Shown: positions 11,651 to 21,078 of the stretch, in pieces
Position numbering within the stretch: the stretch's first letter is position 1
How the letters are laid out: every line of letters begins with the position of its first letter
Origin: Lonsdalea britannica
GTDB lineage: Bacteria; Pseudomonadota; Gammaproteobacteria; Enterobacterales; Enterobacteriaceae
Length of the DNA stretch: 64,000 nucleotides
Assembly: GCF_002111595.1 (NCBI RefSeq)
Contig: NZ_LUTN01000009.1
Coordinates: 1-64,000 of the forward strand
Direction of reading: 5' to 3'
Translations under genes and position numbers: made by a program
Notes under the pieces: model-generated
What the model saw: only the letters and a program-made list of their open reading frames with translations
Databases searched by the model: none
What the model was told of the DNA's origin: nothing

Positions 11651-12493
11651 ATGACTGCGCCACTGGAACTTCTGGAGCAACACCGCCTCTTCGGCGGTTG
11701 GCAACAGCGCTATCGTCATACCTCTGCCGTGTTGCAGTGCGACATGACATTTAGCCTTTATCTGCCGCCAACGGCGGAGCAAACGCCGCCCCCGGTTCTG
11801 TACTGGCTGTCCGGGCTGACGTGCACCGATGAAAACTTCGCGGTCAAAGCCGGGGCGCAGCGCGTTGCGGCCGAGTTGGGTCTGGCGCTGGTGATCCCAG
11901 ATACCAGCCCCCGTGGCGAAACCGTCGCCGATGACAGCGGGTACGATTTAGGTCAAGGCGCGGGGTTCTACGTGAATGCGACCGAAACGCCGTGGCAGCC
12001 GCACTATCGGATGTTCGACTATATCAGCGATGAATTGCCGCAGCTGATTCAGCAGCATGTGAACGTCAGCGACCGTCAGTCCATCAGCGGTCATTCGATG
12101 GGCGGCCACGGCGCGCTAATGCTCGCGCTGCGTCACCCGGGACGGTATCGTTCAGCGTCGGCTTTCGCCCCTATCGTCAATCCCAGCGCGGTGCCCTGGG
12201 GGCGCAAAGCGTTCAGCGCCTATCTCGGCGAGGACGAACAGCGGTGGCTGGACTACGACAGCTGTCATTTGCTGGCCGCCAGCGACCATCCGTTGCCGAT
12301 CTTGATCGATCAGGGCGAGGACGATCCGTTCCTGCCGGAGCAACTCCAGCCGCACGCGCTGGACGCCATTGCCCGTCAGCGAGAGTGGCCGCTGACGCTG
12401 CGCATGCAGCCTGGCTATGATCACAGCTACTTTTTCATCGCCAGTTTCATTGAAGATCACCTGCGTTTCCACGGGAAATTCTTGCAGCAATAA
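11651..12493 (+). CDS. frmB: FrmB/YeiG, S-formylglutathione hydrolase
   Basis: A 280-residue esterase-D-family serine hydrolase that splits S-formylglutathione to formate and glutathione, the step after FrmA. The catalytic triad is visible: Ser149 in GHSMGGH, Asp225 in QGEDDPFL and His258 in GYDHSY. The oxyanion region [14 protein letters not shown] and the family motif DTSPRGE are also present. It starts 17 bp after frmA with GGAGGT upstream, so the two are one operon. Whether this is the FrmB or the YeiG paralogue of E. coli cannot be told from the sequence; position favours FrmB. Confidence 0.93.
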   Translation: MTAPLELLEQHRLFGGWQQRYRHTSAVLQCDMTFSLYLPPTAEQTPPPVLYWLSGLTCTDENFAVKAGAQRVAAELGLALVIPDTSPRGETVADDSGYDLGQGAGFYVNATETPWQPHYRMFDYISDELPQLIQQHVNVSDRQSISGHSMGGHGALMLALRHPGRYRSASAFAPIVNPSAVPWGRKAFSAYLGEDEQRWLDYDSCHLLAASDHPLPILIDQGEDDPFLPEQLQPHALDAIARQREWPLTLRMQPGYDHSYFFIASFIEDHLRFHGKFLQQ

Positions 12494-12667
12494 GGTGAGA
12501 AGGGTTTAATACCGGCATGGGTACAGGCAGAGCTTGTCTTTTTTGAGGTCTGGCGGCGTCAGGCCGACTTTCCGGATTTCAGCGCTCTGCCTGACATGCC
12601 CGTCCCGTAGAAAAAATAAGACACACACAGTCATAGCATTGCAGAACGTCCGCAGTTTCAGGCGGTA

Positions 12668-12910
12668 ATGCTACACAGCCAACAGGGAGTGACCAATTTG
12701 CAACGTAAGCGTGTTTCATCCGCCGATCTGTTTGCCGTCGGCTATGATGCTGAAACCAGCATTCTCGAAATCGAATTCCTGAATGGAAGCCTTTACCAGT
12801 ATCAAGGCGTCGCGCGCATGATCTATGAAGAGCTGCTCGCCTCAAACTCGAAGGGCAGCTATTACTCCCGCTTTATCAAAAATTCATTTCCCTACGAAAA
12901 ATTGCAGTGA
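12668..12910 (+). CDS. KTSC-domain small protein
   Basis: An 80-residue protein. From residue 17 it matches the KTSC domain pattern: SSADLFAVGYDAETSILEIEFLNG, then YQYQGV, a helix, and SKGSYYSRFIKNSFPY. KTSC domains occur alone or fused to lysyl-tRNA-synthetase-like proteins; the biochemical role is unknown. ATG 12668 is preceded by AGGCGG; the GTG at 12689 is an alternative start. It is a single gene, convergent with hcxA (38 bp apart). Confidence 0.78.
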   Translation: MLHSQQGVTNLQRKRVSSADLFAVGYDAETSILEIEFLNGSLYQYQGVARMIYEELLASNSKGSYYSRFIKNSFPYEKLQ

Positions 12911-12948
12911 TCATTCAGGGCGGAACCCCGCCCTGCGCTTCACTAAGC

Positions 12949-14037
12949 TCACTCGCTCACGGACTCGACCCGACGGAAGGCCGCCAGCAGGCGTTCGTCG
13001 TCTAATTCCACCGGTACAAAATGGATGGACTCGCCCGGCTGGAGCGTGCGGGCAACGATGGCCTGCATCGCCGCCGAATCGTTGATGTCAATCGCCAGAT
13101 CGGCCAGCGTAGTGGGCAGCCCCATGAGGCGGAATGCCGCGCTCAGTTCCCGCAACGCATCGGTATCGTCCAACAGCGCGCACTGAACCAGAATGCCGTA
13201 AGCCACCTTGGTGCCGTGAAGAAAACGCTCCGTATGCGGCAACACCGTCAACCCGTTATGTACCGCATGTGCCGCCGCAACGCGGGTGTAACGCTCGCCC
13301 AGACCGCCGACCATACCACCGCCCGCGATAATCGCTTCGACTACGTCCAGAAAATCCTGATTTATCGTCCTCGACTCAACCGCCTTCAACGCAGCTTCGC
13401 TTTGTCGCAGCAGAACATTGCGAATATCCAACGCCGTCTGTAGTCCCAGACGTACGGTCAGCGGCAGCGTCTCAGGACGAGGGCTCAGCACCACGGCTTC
13501 ATACCACTTGGCGAGCGTATCGCCGATCCCGGCCAGCAGATACTCCACCGGCGCGGACAGGATGATGCGCGGCTCCACCAACACCATATGGTTCGCGTCT
13601 TCGAAAATCTCGAAGCGTAAGGCTTGCCCTTCATCGTTATACCAGACGGACAGCGGCGTCCACGCTGCGCAGGTTGCGGCAATGGTCGGGATCGCCACGA
13701 GCGGTACGCCCAGACGGCGCGCGACCACTTTGGCGGTATCCAGCACCGCCCCGCCGCCCACGCCAATCACGACAGAACGATCGTCACCCGCCAAAGCGAC
13801 CAGTCTTTCAACTTCGCTTTCGCTACAGTGGGCGGCAAACAGCGCCTGTTTCACGCCTTCCGCCGAAAATTCAGCGGGTAGATAAGGTTTCACGGCGTTC
13901 AGCGCACGCTCGCCGTGGATCCATAGCGCCTGTGTGAGCACCGGCGCAGGATAAAAATCGGTCAGTTTGTCGATAGCCCCTGGAAAGGAAAAGTAATTTG
14001 CCGGCCCAACCTGGACGCGGATAGGTGATGTACTCAT
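12949..14037 (-). CDS. hcxA: HcxA/YbdH-like hydroxycarboxylate (iron/zinc-type) dehydrogenase
   Basis: A 362-residue member of the glycerol-dehydrogenase branch of iron-containing alcohol dehydrogenases. It tracks E. coli YbdH (HcxA) throughout: IRVQVGPANYFSFPG start, GDDRSVVIGVGGGAVLDTAK (dinucleotide loop), PTIAATCAAWTPLSVWY, LAGIGDTLAKWYEAVV and AAAHAVHNGLT with the metal-binding His. YbdH reduces 2-oxoacids such as 2-oxobutyrate with NAD(P)H. ATG 14037 is chosen because AAGGAA lies 8-13 nt upstream. It is divergent from the ABC transporter pair, so it may act on a compound that transporter brings in. Confidence 0.9.
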   Translation of the reverse strand: MSTSPIRVQVGPANYFSFPGAIDKLTDFYPAPVLTQALWIHGERALNAVKPYLPAEFSAEGVKQALFAAHCSESEVERLVALAGDDRSVVIGVGGGAVLDTAKVVARRLGVPLVAIPTIAATCAAWTPLSVWYNDEGQALRFEIFEDANHMVLVEPRIILSAPVEYLLAGIGDTLAKWYEAVVLSPRPETLPLTVRLGLQTALDIRNVLLRQSEAALKAVESRTINQDFLDVVEAIIAGGGMVGGLGERYTRVAAAHAVHNGLTVLPHTERFLHGTKVAYGILVQCALLDDTDALRELSAAFRLMGLPTTLADLAIDINDSAAMQAIVARTLQPGESIHFVPVELDDERLLAAFRRVESVSE

Positions 14038-14303
14038 TATCGATAATTCCTTGCGTGACAACATGTTGGCTTTTTATTGCGGCTGGGGCGGTCGCCCCGA
14101 TTGCGGTTTTGTCATCAGACCGTCAACGCATCTTAAAATCATCAGGCCCTATTCTTAATCACTTTTTTGCTTAAGTTATGCTTTTTCATTTTCAAACGCC
14201 GCGCGAATCCCCTGTATTCAGCATTCTTTATCTCAAAAAAGTGTGTTAATTTTCAGCCGGCTAACGCCACTATCCCTTACCGCCGAGACGAGTTGCCGTA
14301 GTT

Positions 14304-15815
14304 ATGTCCATTGCCCACCGTTCACGCTTGGAAATGCGCGACATTTCCATCTCCTTCGCCGGCTTCCCGGCGTTAAAACAGGTGCAGTTTGCCCTGGAGG
14401 GCGGTTCTATTCACGCTCTGACGGGCGCTAACGGCGCCGGAAAATCCACCCTGATGGCGATTTTGTCAGGGTCTCACGACCGCTACACCGGCGATATTCT
14501 GCTGGACGGCGAAGCCATTTCTATCCACTCCCCGCGTGATGCCAAACGTTACGGCATTCATCTGGTGCAGCAGGAAGTCGACGCGGCGCTGGTGCCCACG
14601 CTGTCGGTCGCCGAAAACATCATGCTGGATACGCTGGCGCAAAATGGCCACGGTCTGAACTGGCCGTACATCCGCCGTCAGGCCACGGCGCTGCTCGACC
14701 AACTGGGAATTACCCTCAACGTGCGTCGCCGTATGGAACACTGCACGCTGGCGGAAAAACAGCAGGTGTTACTGGCGCGCGCGCTGTCCCATGACTGCCG
14801 TTTTCTCATCCTCGACGAGCCGACGGCCCCGCTGGATCAGGAAGAAAGCGAACGCCTCTTTGCCGTCGTACGCCGCCTGCAGGCGGAAGGCATTGGGATC
14901 GTGTTTATTTCGCACCGCATTCACGAACTGAAAGCGATTTGCGACACGCTGACCGTGCTTCGCGACGGCCAATTCGTCAGCCGCACATCGATGCAGGGAC
15001 TGAGCAGCGAACAAATCGTTGAAAATATGCTCGGTCATCAGTTAACCGATATCTTCCCTCCCCGCTCACGGGTATCGCATGAAGAGACGCTGTTGCGCGT
15101 TGAGGGCCTGCACGACGACACCCTGCTGCGGGATATCTCACTGACGCTGCGCAAAGGGGAAATTCTGGGTATCGCCGGTCTGGCGGGCGCCGGAAAGACG
15201 GAGCTGTGCAAGGCGCTGTTTGGCGCAAGCCGCAGCCGCCTTCACGCGGGAGAATATCGGGCTAAGCCCTGGAAACCGCGCTCCCCTGCCGACAGCGTCG
15301 CCGCTGGGATCGCGCTGGTGCCGGAAGAGCGCCGTAAAGAGGGGATATTCATTGATGACACCGTATCCATGAATCTGAGTATCGCCGCCAGCGACAGCTT
15401 CTCCCGCTGGGGCGTGTTTAGTGGACGTCAGGCCGCCGCCTGGGCAAAAAAGTTGATCCAGCAACTGAACATCCGCACTCGTGGGCCGCAACAGACCATT
15501 CGCCGGTTATCCGGCGGAAATCAGCAAAAGGTCGCCATCGGCAAATGGATGCGCAGCGATATGCAGGTGCTGATTTTCGACGAACCGACCAAGGGCGTGG
15601 ATATCAAGGCCAAACAGGATTTATTTGGATTGATGGGAGAACTGTCTCAACAAGGGAAAGGGATTATTTACGCCTCAGGTGAATTCTCCGAACTGGTGGG
15701 ACTGTGCGATCGCATCTGCGTGCTGTGGGATGGCCGTATCGTAGCGGAACTGGACGCCGCGACGACGGACGAAGAAACTCTTTTATTGTATTCAACCGGA
15801 GGAACTCCTGCGTGA
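14304..15815 (+). CDS. Sugar-type ABC importer ATPase (RbsA/MglA-like, two ATPase domains)
   Basis: A 503-residue duplicated ATPase. Domain 1 has Walker A GANGAGKST (about residues 42-50) and Walker B LILDEPTAPLD; its signature motif is degenerate (CTLAEKQQ rather than LSxGxxQ). Domain 2 has a shortened P-loop (AGLAGAGKTE), EERRKEG, the intact signature LSGGNQQKVAIGKW and LIFDEPTKGVD. This arrangement is typical of CUT2 sugar importers. Its stop overlaps the permease start (GTGA, 15812-15815). No periplasmic binding-protein gene lies beside it, so the substrate is unknown. Confidence 0.9.
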   Translation: MSIAHRSRLEMRDISISFAGFPALKQVQFALEGGSIHALTGANGAGKSTLMAILSGSHDRYTGDILLDGEAISIHSPRDAKRYGIHLVQQEVDAALVPTLSVAENIMLDTLAQNGHGLNWPYIRRQATALLDQLGITLNVRRRMEHCTLAEKQQVLLARALSHDCRFLILDEPTAPLDQEESERLFAVVRRLQAEGIGIVFISHRIHELKAICDTLTVLRDGQFVSRTSMQGLSSEQIVENMLGHQLTDIFPPRSRVSHEETLLRVEGLHDDTLLRDISLTLRKGEILGIAGLAGAGKTELCKALFGASRSRLHAGEYRAKPWKPRSPADSVAAGIALVPEERRKEGIFIDDTVSMNLSIAASDSFSRWGVFSGRQAAAWAKKLIQQLNIRTRGPQQTIRRLSGGNQQKVAIGKWMRSDMQVLIFDEPTKGVDIKAKQDLFGLMGELSQQGKGIIYASGEFSELVGLCDRICVLWDGRIVAELDAATTDEETLLLYSTGGTPA

Positions 15816-16807
15816 GTCAGCCACATTCATCTAACGGGGCTCTCCCTGTCATTCATCGTCTGTTCGATTTTCTGTACAAATGGGGCATGCTGCTGACCGT
15901 TGTCGCGCTGGTAGTGCTGTTTGGACTGGCCTCCGATAATTTCCTCGACCCGTACAACATCATCAACATCCTGCGGTCCATCGCCATTGTGACGGTGATC
16001 GCCATCGGCGTGTCGCTGTCGCTGTCCGTCGGCGGCTTCGACCTGTCCGTCGGCTCCACGGCATCGCTGGCTAACGCATTGGTGGTTTCGCTGTTCGTCT
16101 GGTATGGCTTCGGCACGACGGGCGCCATTTTGCTGACGCTGGCGCTCTGCATGCTGGTGGGATTATTTAACGCCTTCCTGATCGTGATTTTGCGTATTCC
16201 TGACATGTTGGCGACACTGGCGAGCCTGTTTGTGATCCAGGGCGTGGCGATGACCTACAGCTACGGGGGCTCCATCACTCAAAACATGGTCTTACCCAGC
16301 GGCGAAATGGCCGAAGGTCTGATCCCAGAGTTTTTCTCCACCCTCGGACAGGTGCCGACTATTGTCGTGATCATGCTGGTGGTCACCGTGGTCGTACAGC
16401 TGTATCTCTCCCTGACCCAACACGGACGCCGCATGTACGCCATCGGCGGTAACCCTGAAGCCGCGCGCCTGGCGGGCATTCGCACTGCGCGTTACCGGGT
16501 GATGGCCTACGTATTCTCCTCGCTGCTGGCCGCGCTGGGCGGTATCTTGCTGGCATCGCGCATCGGTTCTTCTCAGGTTAATGCCGGTGGCGGCTACCTG
16601 ATGGATGCCGTGGCCGCTGCCTATATCGGCTTCTCGCTGGCCGGCTCCGGTAAACCTAACGCGCTGGGCACGCTGGTGGGAGCCGTACTGCTGGGTGTTT
16701 TGCAGAATGGTCTGGTCATGCTGTCCGTTCCTTATTACGCGATGGACATCATTAAAGGCCTGGTGCTCGCCGCCGCGCTGGCGATGACCTACTTCCAAAA
16801 ACGCTAA
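15812..16807 (+). CDS. Sugar-type ABC importer permease (RbsC-like)
   Basis: A 331-residue membrane protein of the CUT2 permease family, with about eight to ten spans and the conserved LSVGGFDLSVGS (EAA-like) segment, IPDMLATLASLFVIQG and GGNPEAARLAGI coupling loop. I choose GTG 15812, which overlaps the ATPase stop by 4 nt and has GGAGGAA 8-14 nt upstream; the open frame extends further upstream but only within the ATPase gene. Only one permease type is present, so a homodimer is expected. A hairpin without a T tract follows the stop. Confidence 0.88.
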   Translation: MSQPHSSNGALPVIHRLFDFLYKWGMLLTVVALVVLFGLASDNFLDPYNIINILRSIAIVTVIAIGVSLSLSVGGFDLSVGSTASLANALVVSLFVWYGFGTTGAILLTLALCMLVGLFNAFLIVILRIPDMLATLASLFVIQGVAMTYSYGGSITQNMVLPSGEMAEGLIPEFFSTLGQVPTIVVIMLVVTVVVQLYLSLTQHGRRMYAIGGNPEAARLAGIRTARYRVMAYVFSSLLAALGGILLASRIGSSQVNAGGGYLMDAVAAAYIGFSLAGSGKPNALGTLVGAVLLGVLQNGLVMLSVPYYAMDIIKGLVLAAALAMTYFQKR

Positions 16808-16815
16808 ACATGTTC

Positions 16816-16854
16816 ACCGGCGTCTCAACGGCATGTGCCGATTGATACGCCGGT
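16816..16854. repeat. Nested inverted repeat after the ABC permease gene
   Basis: ACCGGCGT (16816-16823) pairs with ACGCCGGT (16847-16854) around an inner hairpin CGGCA-TG-TGCCG (16829-16840). There is no T tract, so it may be an mRNA 3'-stabilising hairpin or REP-like element rather than a terminator. Confidence 0.5.
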
Positions 16855-17009
16855 CACAGAGCCAGTTATTGCACAAACCGGTTAAATTCTCGTTATAAAG
16901 CACACATTTCGCTTAAAAAAGTTCATACAAAATTGTGATCTACATCGTATTCCTTTACCTCTTTGTCTAAAATAAGCGCGTCCGCCCTTATTAATTTCGA
17001 GAAATATTT

Positions 17010-18200
17010 ATGGAATCCGCCGCACCATCACGCTCCACAGCCTGGATGCGTGTCATTACGCTATCTGTCGCAGCGTTTATTTTTAACACCACCGAATTCA
17101 TTCCAGTCGGACTTCTCAGCGGCATTGCGCAGAGTTTTGCCATGAAGACAGAAGAAGTCGGGCTGATGATTACTATCTACGCCTGGATTGTGACCCTGGC
17201 GTCCTTGATTTGCATGCTGCTGACCAGCGGCATCGAGCGGCGTAAGCTGCTGATCGGCGTGTTTTGCCTGTTTATCGCCAGCCACGTGCTGTCGGCAATG
17301 GCCTGGAACTTCACCGTGCTGGTGATCTCCCGCGCCGGGGTCGCGCTGGCCCACTCGGTATTCTGGTCGATCACCGCGTCGCTGGCGATCCGTATGGCGC
17401 CGCCGGGGAAACGCGCGGCAGCGCTGAGTATGCTCGCCACGGGTACGGCACTGGCGATGGTGCTGGGTCTGCCGATGGGGCGTGTCGTCGGTCAGCTGCT
17501 GGGCTGGCGCATGACCTTCATGGTGATTGCGGTCGGCGCAACGATTTCGCTGATCCTACTGGCGCGCCTGCTGCCGCGCTTGCCGAGCGAACATTCCGGA
17601 TCGCTGGCGAGCGTGCCTATGCTGTTCAAACGCCCGGAGCTGGTGACGGTGTATGTGCTGATCGTGATTCTGGTCACCGCGCACTTCACAGCTTACAGCT
17701 ATATCGAGCCGTTTATACAGAACGTGGCCGGTCAGTCCGAGAACTTCACGACGCTGATCCTGCTCCTGTTCGGAGCGGCGGGGATCCTCGGCAGCGTGCT
17801 GTACAGCCGCTACAGCGACAAACACCCGACCGGTTTTCTGCTCAGCGCCATCGGATTGCTGGTGCTGTCGCTGGTGCTGCTGCTGCCTGCCGCGGGCTAC
17901 GAGTCAAGCATGATCATCCTGTGCATGGTGTGGGGCATGGCGGTCATGGGTATCGGTTTGGCCATGCAGACCAACGTCCTGAGCCTGGCACCGGACGCCA
18001 GCGACATCGCGATGTCTATCTTCTCGGGCCTATATAACCTGGGTATCGGCGCTGGCGCCCTGCTCGGCAGCAAAGTGAGCCTGTATTTAGGCATGAGCAC
18101 GATTGGGTATGTGGCGGCGCCGTTGGCGGTGCTGCCGTTGGCGTGGATTCTGTACGCTTACTACCGTCGTACGCGGCCGGAAAGTCATCCCGCCGTCTGA
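17010..18200 (+). CDS. sotB: SotB, MFS sugar efflux transporter
   Basis: A 396-residue major-facilitator protein with 12 predicted spans. It matches SotB/YdeA throughout: [21 protein letters not shown], the [10 protein letters not shown] loop, [54 protein letters not shown] and ALAPDASD-like [12 protein letters not shown]. The family exports arabinose, lactose analogues and IPTG; sotB was first described in Erwinia chrysanthemi (now Dickeya). It is a single gene with its own AT-rich upstream region (16860-17009). It is not clearly part of the ABC operon because a hairpin and about 200 bp intervene. Confidence 0.93.
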   Translation: MESAAPSRSTAWMRVITLSVAAFIFNTTEFIPVGLLSGIAQSFAMKTEEVGLMITIYAWIVTLASLICMLLTSGIERRKLLIGVFCLFIASHVLSAMAWNFTVLVISRAGVALAHSVFWSITASLAIRMAPPGKRAAALSMLATGTALAMVLGLPMGRVVGQLLGWRMTFMVIAVGATISLILLARLLPRLPSEHSGSLASVPMLFKRPELVTVYVLIVILVTAHFTAYSYIEPFIQNVAGQSENFTTLILLLFGAAGILGSVLYSRYSDKHPTGFLLSAIGLLVLSLVLLLPAAGYESSMIILCMVWGMAVMGIGLAMQTNVLSLAPDASDIAMSIFSGLYNLGIGAGALLGSKVSLYLGMSTIGYVAAPLAVLPLAWILYAYYRRTRPESHPAV

Positions 18201-18365
18201 TACGCTGACCTGCATCCCCTCCGGCTCCCTCGCGGGCCGGAGTTTCTCGCTCCCCCGCATGCTCTGCCCTCTCCGTTGACTGCCTTCTTCCATAGCTCGT
18301 GTACCACACTCTCATCGTGCAGCGCCCTGCCATCTTCGCCTGTTCCATCACCATACGACGTCCAT

Positions 18366-18405
18366 AAAAAAGGCCGGTCAACACGAAGCGTGCGACCGGC
18401 CTTTT
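18366..18405. terminator. Bidirectional Rho-independent terminator between sotB and lysP
   Basis: A 10-bp stem AAGGCCGGTC / GACCGGCCTT (18370-18379 with 18394-18403) is flanked by an A run on the left and T residues on the right. It can terminate both convergent genes. Confidence 0.85.
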
Positions 18406-18426
18406 CATTGGCTTATCTAAGCGGGA

Positions 18427-19899
18427 TTATTTGCCCTGTGGAAACACCATATCGGCGTATTTCACAAAGCGCGTACGTTTCACCAGCTTGTACGTAAACC
18501 AAATCGTCAGGAACAGCGGAATACCAATGTAGGTCGCCGCCACGCCGTACCAGTCAATCTGATCCGCCAAAAATGCTTGGTAGTTCTGACCCAACGTGAT
18601 AATCAGACACAGCACAAACGCGAAGATCGGTCCCATTGGGAAGAAACTGGACAGGTACGGCAGCGCCGTCAAATCCCCGCCCTGCTTAACGTACCCACGG
18701 CGGAACCGATAGTGGCTGATGGCGATGCCAAGCCACGCAATAAAACCGGTCATTCCCGAGGTATTCAGCAGCCACAGGTAAACCGTCTGATTGCCGAACA
18801 TGGAGGTCAGGAAGCACAGCGCGGCCACAACGGTCGTCGCATACAGCGCGTTGCGCGGCACACCGCCGCGGGACAGTCGGCCGAAAATCGCCGGTGCTTT
18901 CCCTTCTCTCGCCAACGTGAACAGCATACGGGTTGAGGCGTACATGCCAGAGTTCCCCGCCGACAGCACCGCCGTCAGTATTACGGCGTTCATTATCGCC
19001 GCCGCAGACAGCAGACCGGCGTTCTGGAAGACCAGCGTGAATGGGCTGACGCTGATGTCTTTGACATCGGTGCGCAGCAGGTTCGGATCGGTGTAAGGAA
19101 TAATCAGGCTGATAATCAGGATCGCGAACACATAGAACAGCAGGATACGCCAGAACACCTGACGGATGGCGCGAGGAATATTCTTCTCTGGATCTTTGGA
19201 CTCACCGGCGGCAATCCCAATCAGTTCTGTTCCCTGGAAGGAAAAACCCGCGATCATCGCAACACCGATCATCGCCGAGAATCCGCCAGCAAACGGCGCA
19301 TCGCCAATTTGCCAGTTATGCAGGCCCGCGTTTTCGCCGCCTTTCAGGATCCCGGTGATCATCAGCATGCCCACCGCGATAAACACCAGTACGGTAATGA
19401 CTTTGATGATGGAGAACCAGTATTCCGCTTCGCCAAAACCTTTTACGGAGATGTAATTCAGCAGGAAGATCACGGTCAGGAACAGGGCGCTCCAAATCCA
19501 GCCAGGGAAGTCAGGGTACCAATACCCCATGACCAGCTGTGCTGCGACGAGTTCGACGGCGATGGTCACCGCCCAGTTGTACCAGTAGTTCCACCCCAAC
19601 GCGAAGCCAAATCCTTCATCCACATAGTTTGCGCCATAGGTTGAGAAAGAACCGGAGACCGGCATAAAGGCCGCCAGCTCACCGAGGCTGGTCATCAGGA
19701 AGTAGACCATCAAACCAATGAGCACATAAGACAGCAACGCACCGCCCGGTCCGGCCTGCGCGACGGAGGCCCCGGAGGCCACAAAGAGTCCTGTGCCGAT
19801 CGAGCCGCCAATGGCGATCATCGTCAAATGCCGTGCTTTGAGTTCACGGCGTAGCGTTCTGCCCCCTTGCGATGGGGTCTGAGTATCGTGTTGAGCCAT
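18427..19899 (-). CDS. lysP: LysP, lysine-specific permease
   Basis: A 490-residue APC-superfamily amino-acid/proton symporter with 12 predicted membrane helices. Strong LysP features: TLRRELKARHLTMIAIGGSIGTGLFVASGAS at the first helix, SLGELAAFMPVSGSF, GWNYWYNWAVT, GFSFQGTELIGIAAGE and a short KYADMVFPQGK tail. In E. coli LysP imports lysine and also inhibits the pH sensor CadC. ATG 19899 is chosen; the upstream in-frame start at 20022 would add 41 unrelated residues. It lies next to the yeiE regulator as in E. coli. Confidence 0.93.
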   Translation of the reverse strand: MAQHDTQTPSQGGRTLRRELKARHLTMIAIGGSIGTGLFVASGASVAQAGPGGALLSYVLIGLMVYFLMTSLGELAAFMPVSGSFSTYGANYVDEGFGFALGWNYWYNWAVTIAVELVAAQLVMGYWYPDFPGWIWSALFLTVIFLLNYISVKGFGEAEYWFSIIKVITVLVFIAVGMLMITGILKGGENAGLHNWQIGDAPFAGGFSAMIGVAMIAGFSFQGTELIGIAAGESKDPEKNIPRAIRQVFWRILLFYVFAILIISLIIPYTDPNLLRTDVKDISVSPFTLVFQNAGLLSAAAIMNAVILTAVLSAGNSGMYASTRMLFTLAREGKAPAIFGRLSRGGVPRNALYATTVVAALCFLTSMFGNQTVYLWLLNTSGMTGFIAWLGIAISHYRFRRGYVKQGGDLTALPYLSSFFPMGPIFAFVLCLIITLGQNYQAFLADQIDWYGVAATYIGIPLFLTIWFTYKLVKRTRFVKYADMVFPQGK

Positions 19900-20082
19900 C
19901 TTGATTCCGCTTGGCCGATAAATTTGAGGCCGGATTGTAACAAATACCCCCCGGCTGGGTAGCTGGAATCGCCAATCATAAGAGAGGTTAATAACCCGCC
20001 CCAGATTATTAGGAGCAGCCATCCATGCCGCACGAGGGGAATCATTAGCCGCTCAGTAATTCCAGAGGGGAATAATGACGGT

Positions 20083-20967
20083 TTAGGCTTCACAGACCGG
20101 CTGGCGACAGTACTCCAGAAAGCGGCACAGCACATTGGACAGATGCTTTTGACGGTGGTGGACCAGATAGAGCGTGCGATTGAGGTTTTGCAGCGGCACC
20201 TGAAGCTCCACCAGCGCGCCGGACGCCAGCTGATCGGCAATCACATGTCGAGACAGACAGCTGATCCCCATGCCGTAACGCACCGCGTGCTTGATGGCCT
20301 CTGAGTTCCCCAGCTCCATCATCAGCTGGAAATGCGGCAACCTGTCCAGCAGCAGATGATCCAGCACTTCACGCGTCCCCGAGCCCTGTTCGCGCAGGAT
20401 CCACGGCGCATTCGCCAGCGCCTCTAAAGACACCGGCCCCTGCCCGGCCAACGCGCTGTCTGCGGCACAGAACACGACCAGCTCATCCTCTACCCAGGCC
20501 TGCGTTATCAGGTCCGGATGATGACAAGGTCCTTCGATCAATCCGAGGTCGACGCTGAACTGCGACACCGCATTGACCACGTCCTGCGTGTTACCGACCT
20601 GCAACTCCAGCGGTGTATCGGGGGAGTCGTGGCGATAGCGCGCGATAATTGCGGGCATCAAATAATTGCCGATGGTACTGCTGGCATAGATGCGTAAGGC
20701 GCCGACGTCGCGGCGAAACAGCTGTTCAATCTCCGAAGACTGTTCCAGCAACGCTAATGCCTTGGGAAACAGTAAACGTCCGTGCTCATTAACCACCAGC
20801 CGCTTGCCGACGCGGTCAAAAAGCTGTACGCCCAGATGGCCTTCCAGGTCGGACAACGCCGCGCTAACGGCGGATTGAGAGAGCGCCAGCGCGACGGAAG
20901 CCTGCGTCGTCGACCCCGTTTTCAGTACTTCGGTAAACACTTCCAGCTGACGTAGGGTGATATGCAT
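20083..20967 (-). CDS. yeiE: YeiE, LysR-family regulator
   Basis: A 294-residue LysR regulator. Its N-terminal helix-turn-helix ([38 protein letters not shown]) is followed by an effector domain with [14 protein letters not shown] and [16 protein letters not shown]. It corresponds to YeiE, encoded beside lysP and divergent from yeiH in E. coli, where it is linked to iron and sulfite-stress control. The roughly 110-bp gap to the divergent yeiH start is AT-rich and should hold both promoters and the LysR operator. Confidence 0.9.
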   Translation of the reverse strand: MHITLRQLEVFTEVLKTGSTTQASVALALSQSAVSAALSDLEGHLGVQLFDRVGKRLVVNEHGRLLFPKALALLEQSSEIEQLFRRDVGALRIYASSTIGNYLMPAIIARYRHDSPDTPLELQVGNTQDVVNAVSQFSVDLGLIEGPCHHPDLITQAWVEDELVVFCAADSALAGQGPVSLEALANAPWILREQGSGTREVLDHLLLDRLPHFQLMMELGNSEAIKHAVRYGMGISCLSRHVIADQLASGALVELQVPLQNLNRTLYLVHHRQKHLSNVLCRFLEYCRQPVCEA

Positions 20968-21078
20968 AGTGAGCTCTTATCGTTAATACTCATAGGTTAT
21001 AAATATATAATCAATTTCTATTTTAAGCACGTCGCGCATAGGCTGTGCCCCAAGAGAGACCGTCACAAGGTGCATGCT

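Noticed and set aside
17264..18037. 257-codon plus-strand frame overlapping sotB in another register
   Set aside because: sotB is full length with all family motifs; the alternative frame is Arg/Ala-rich and has no ribosome site.
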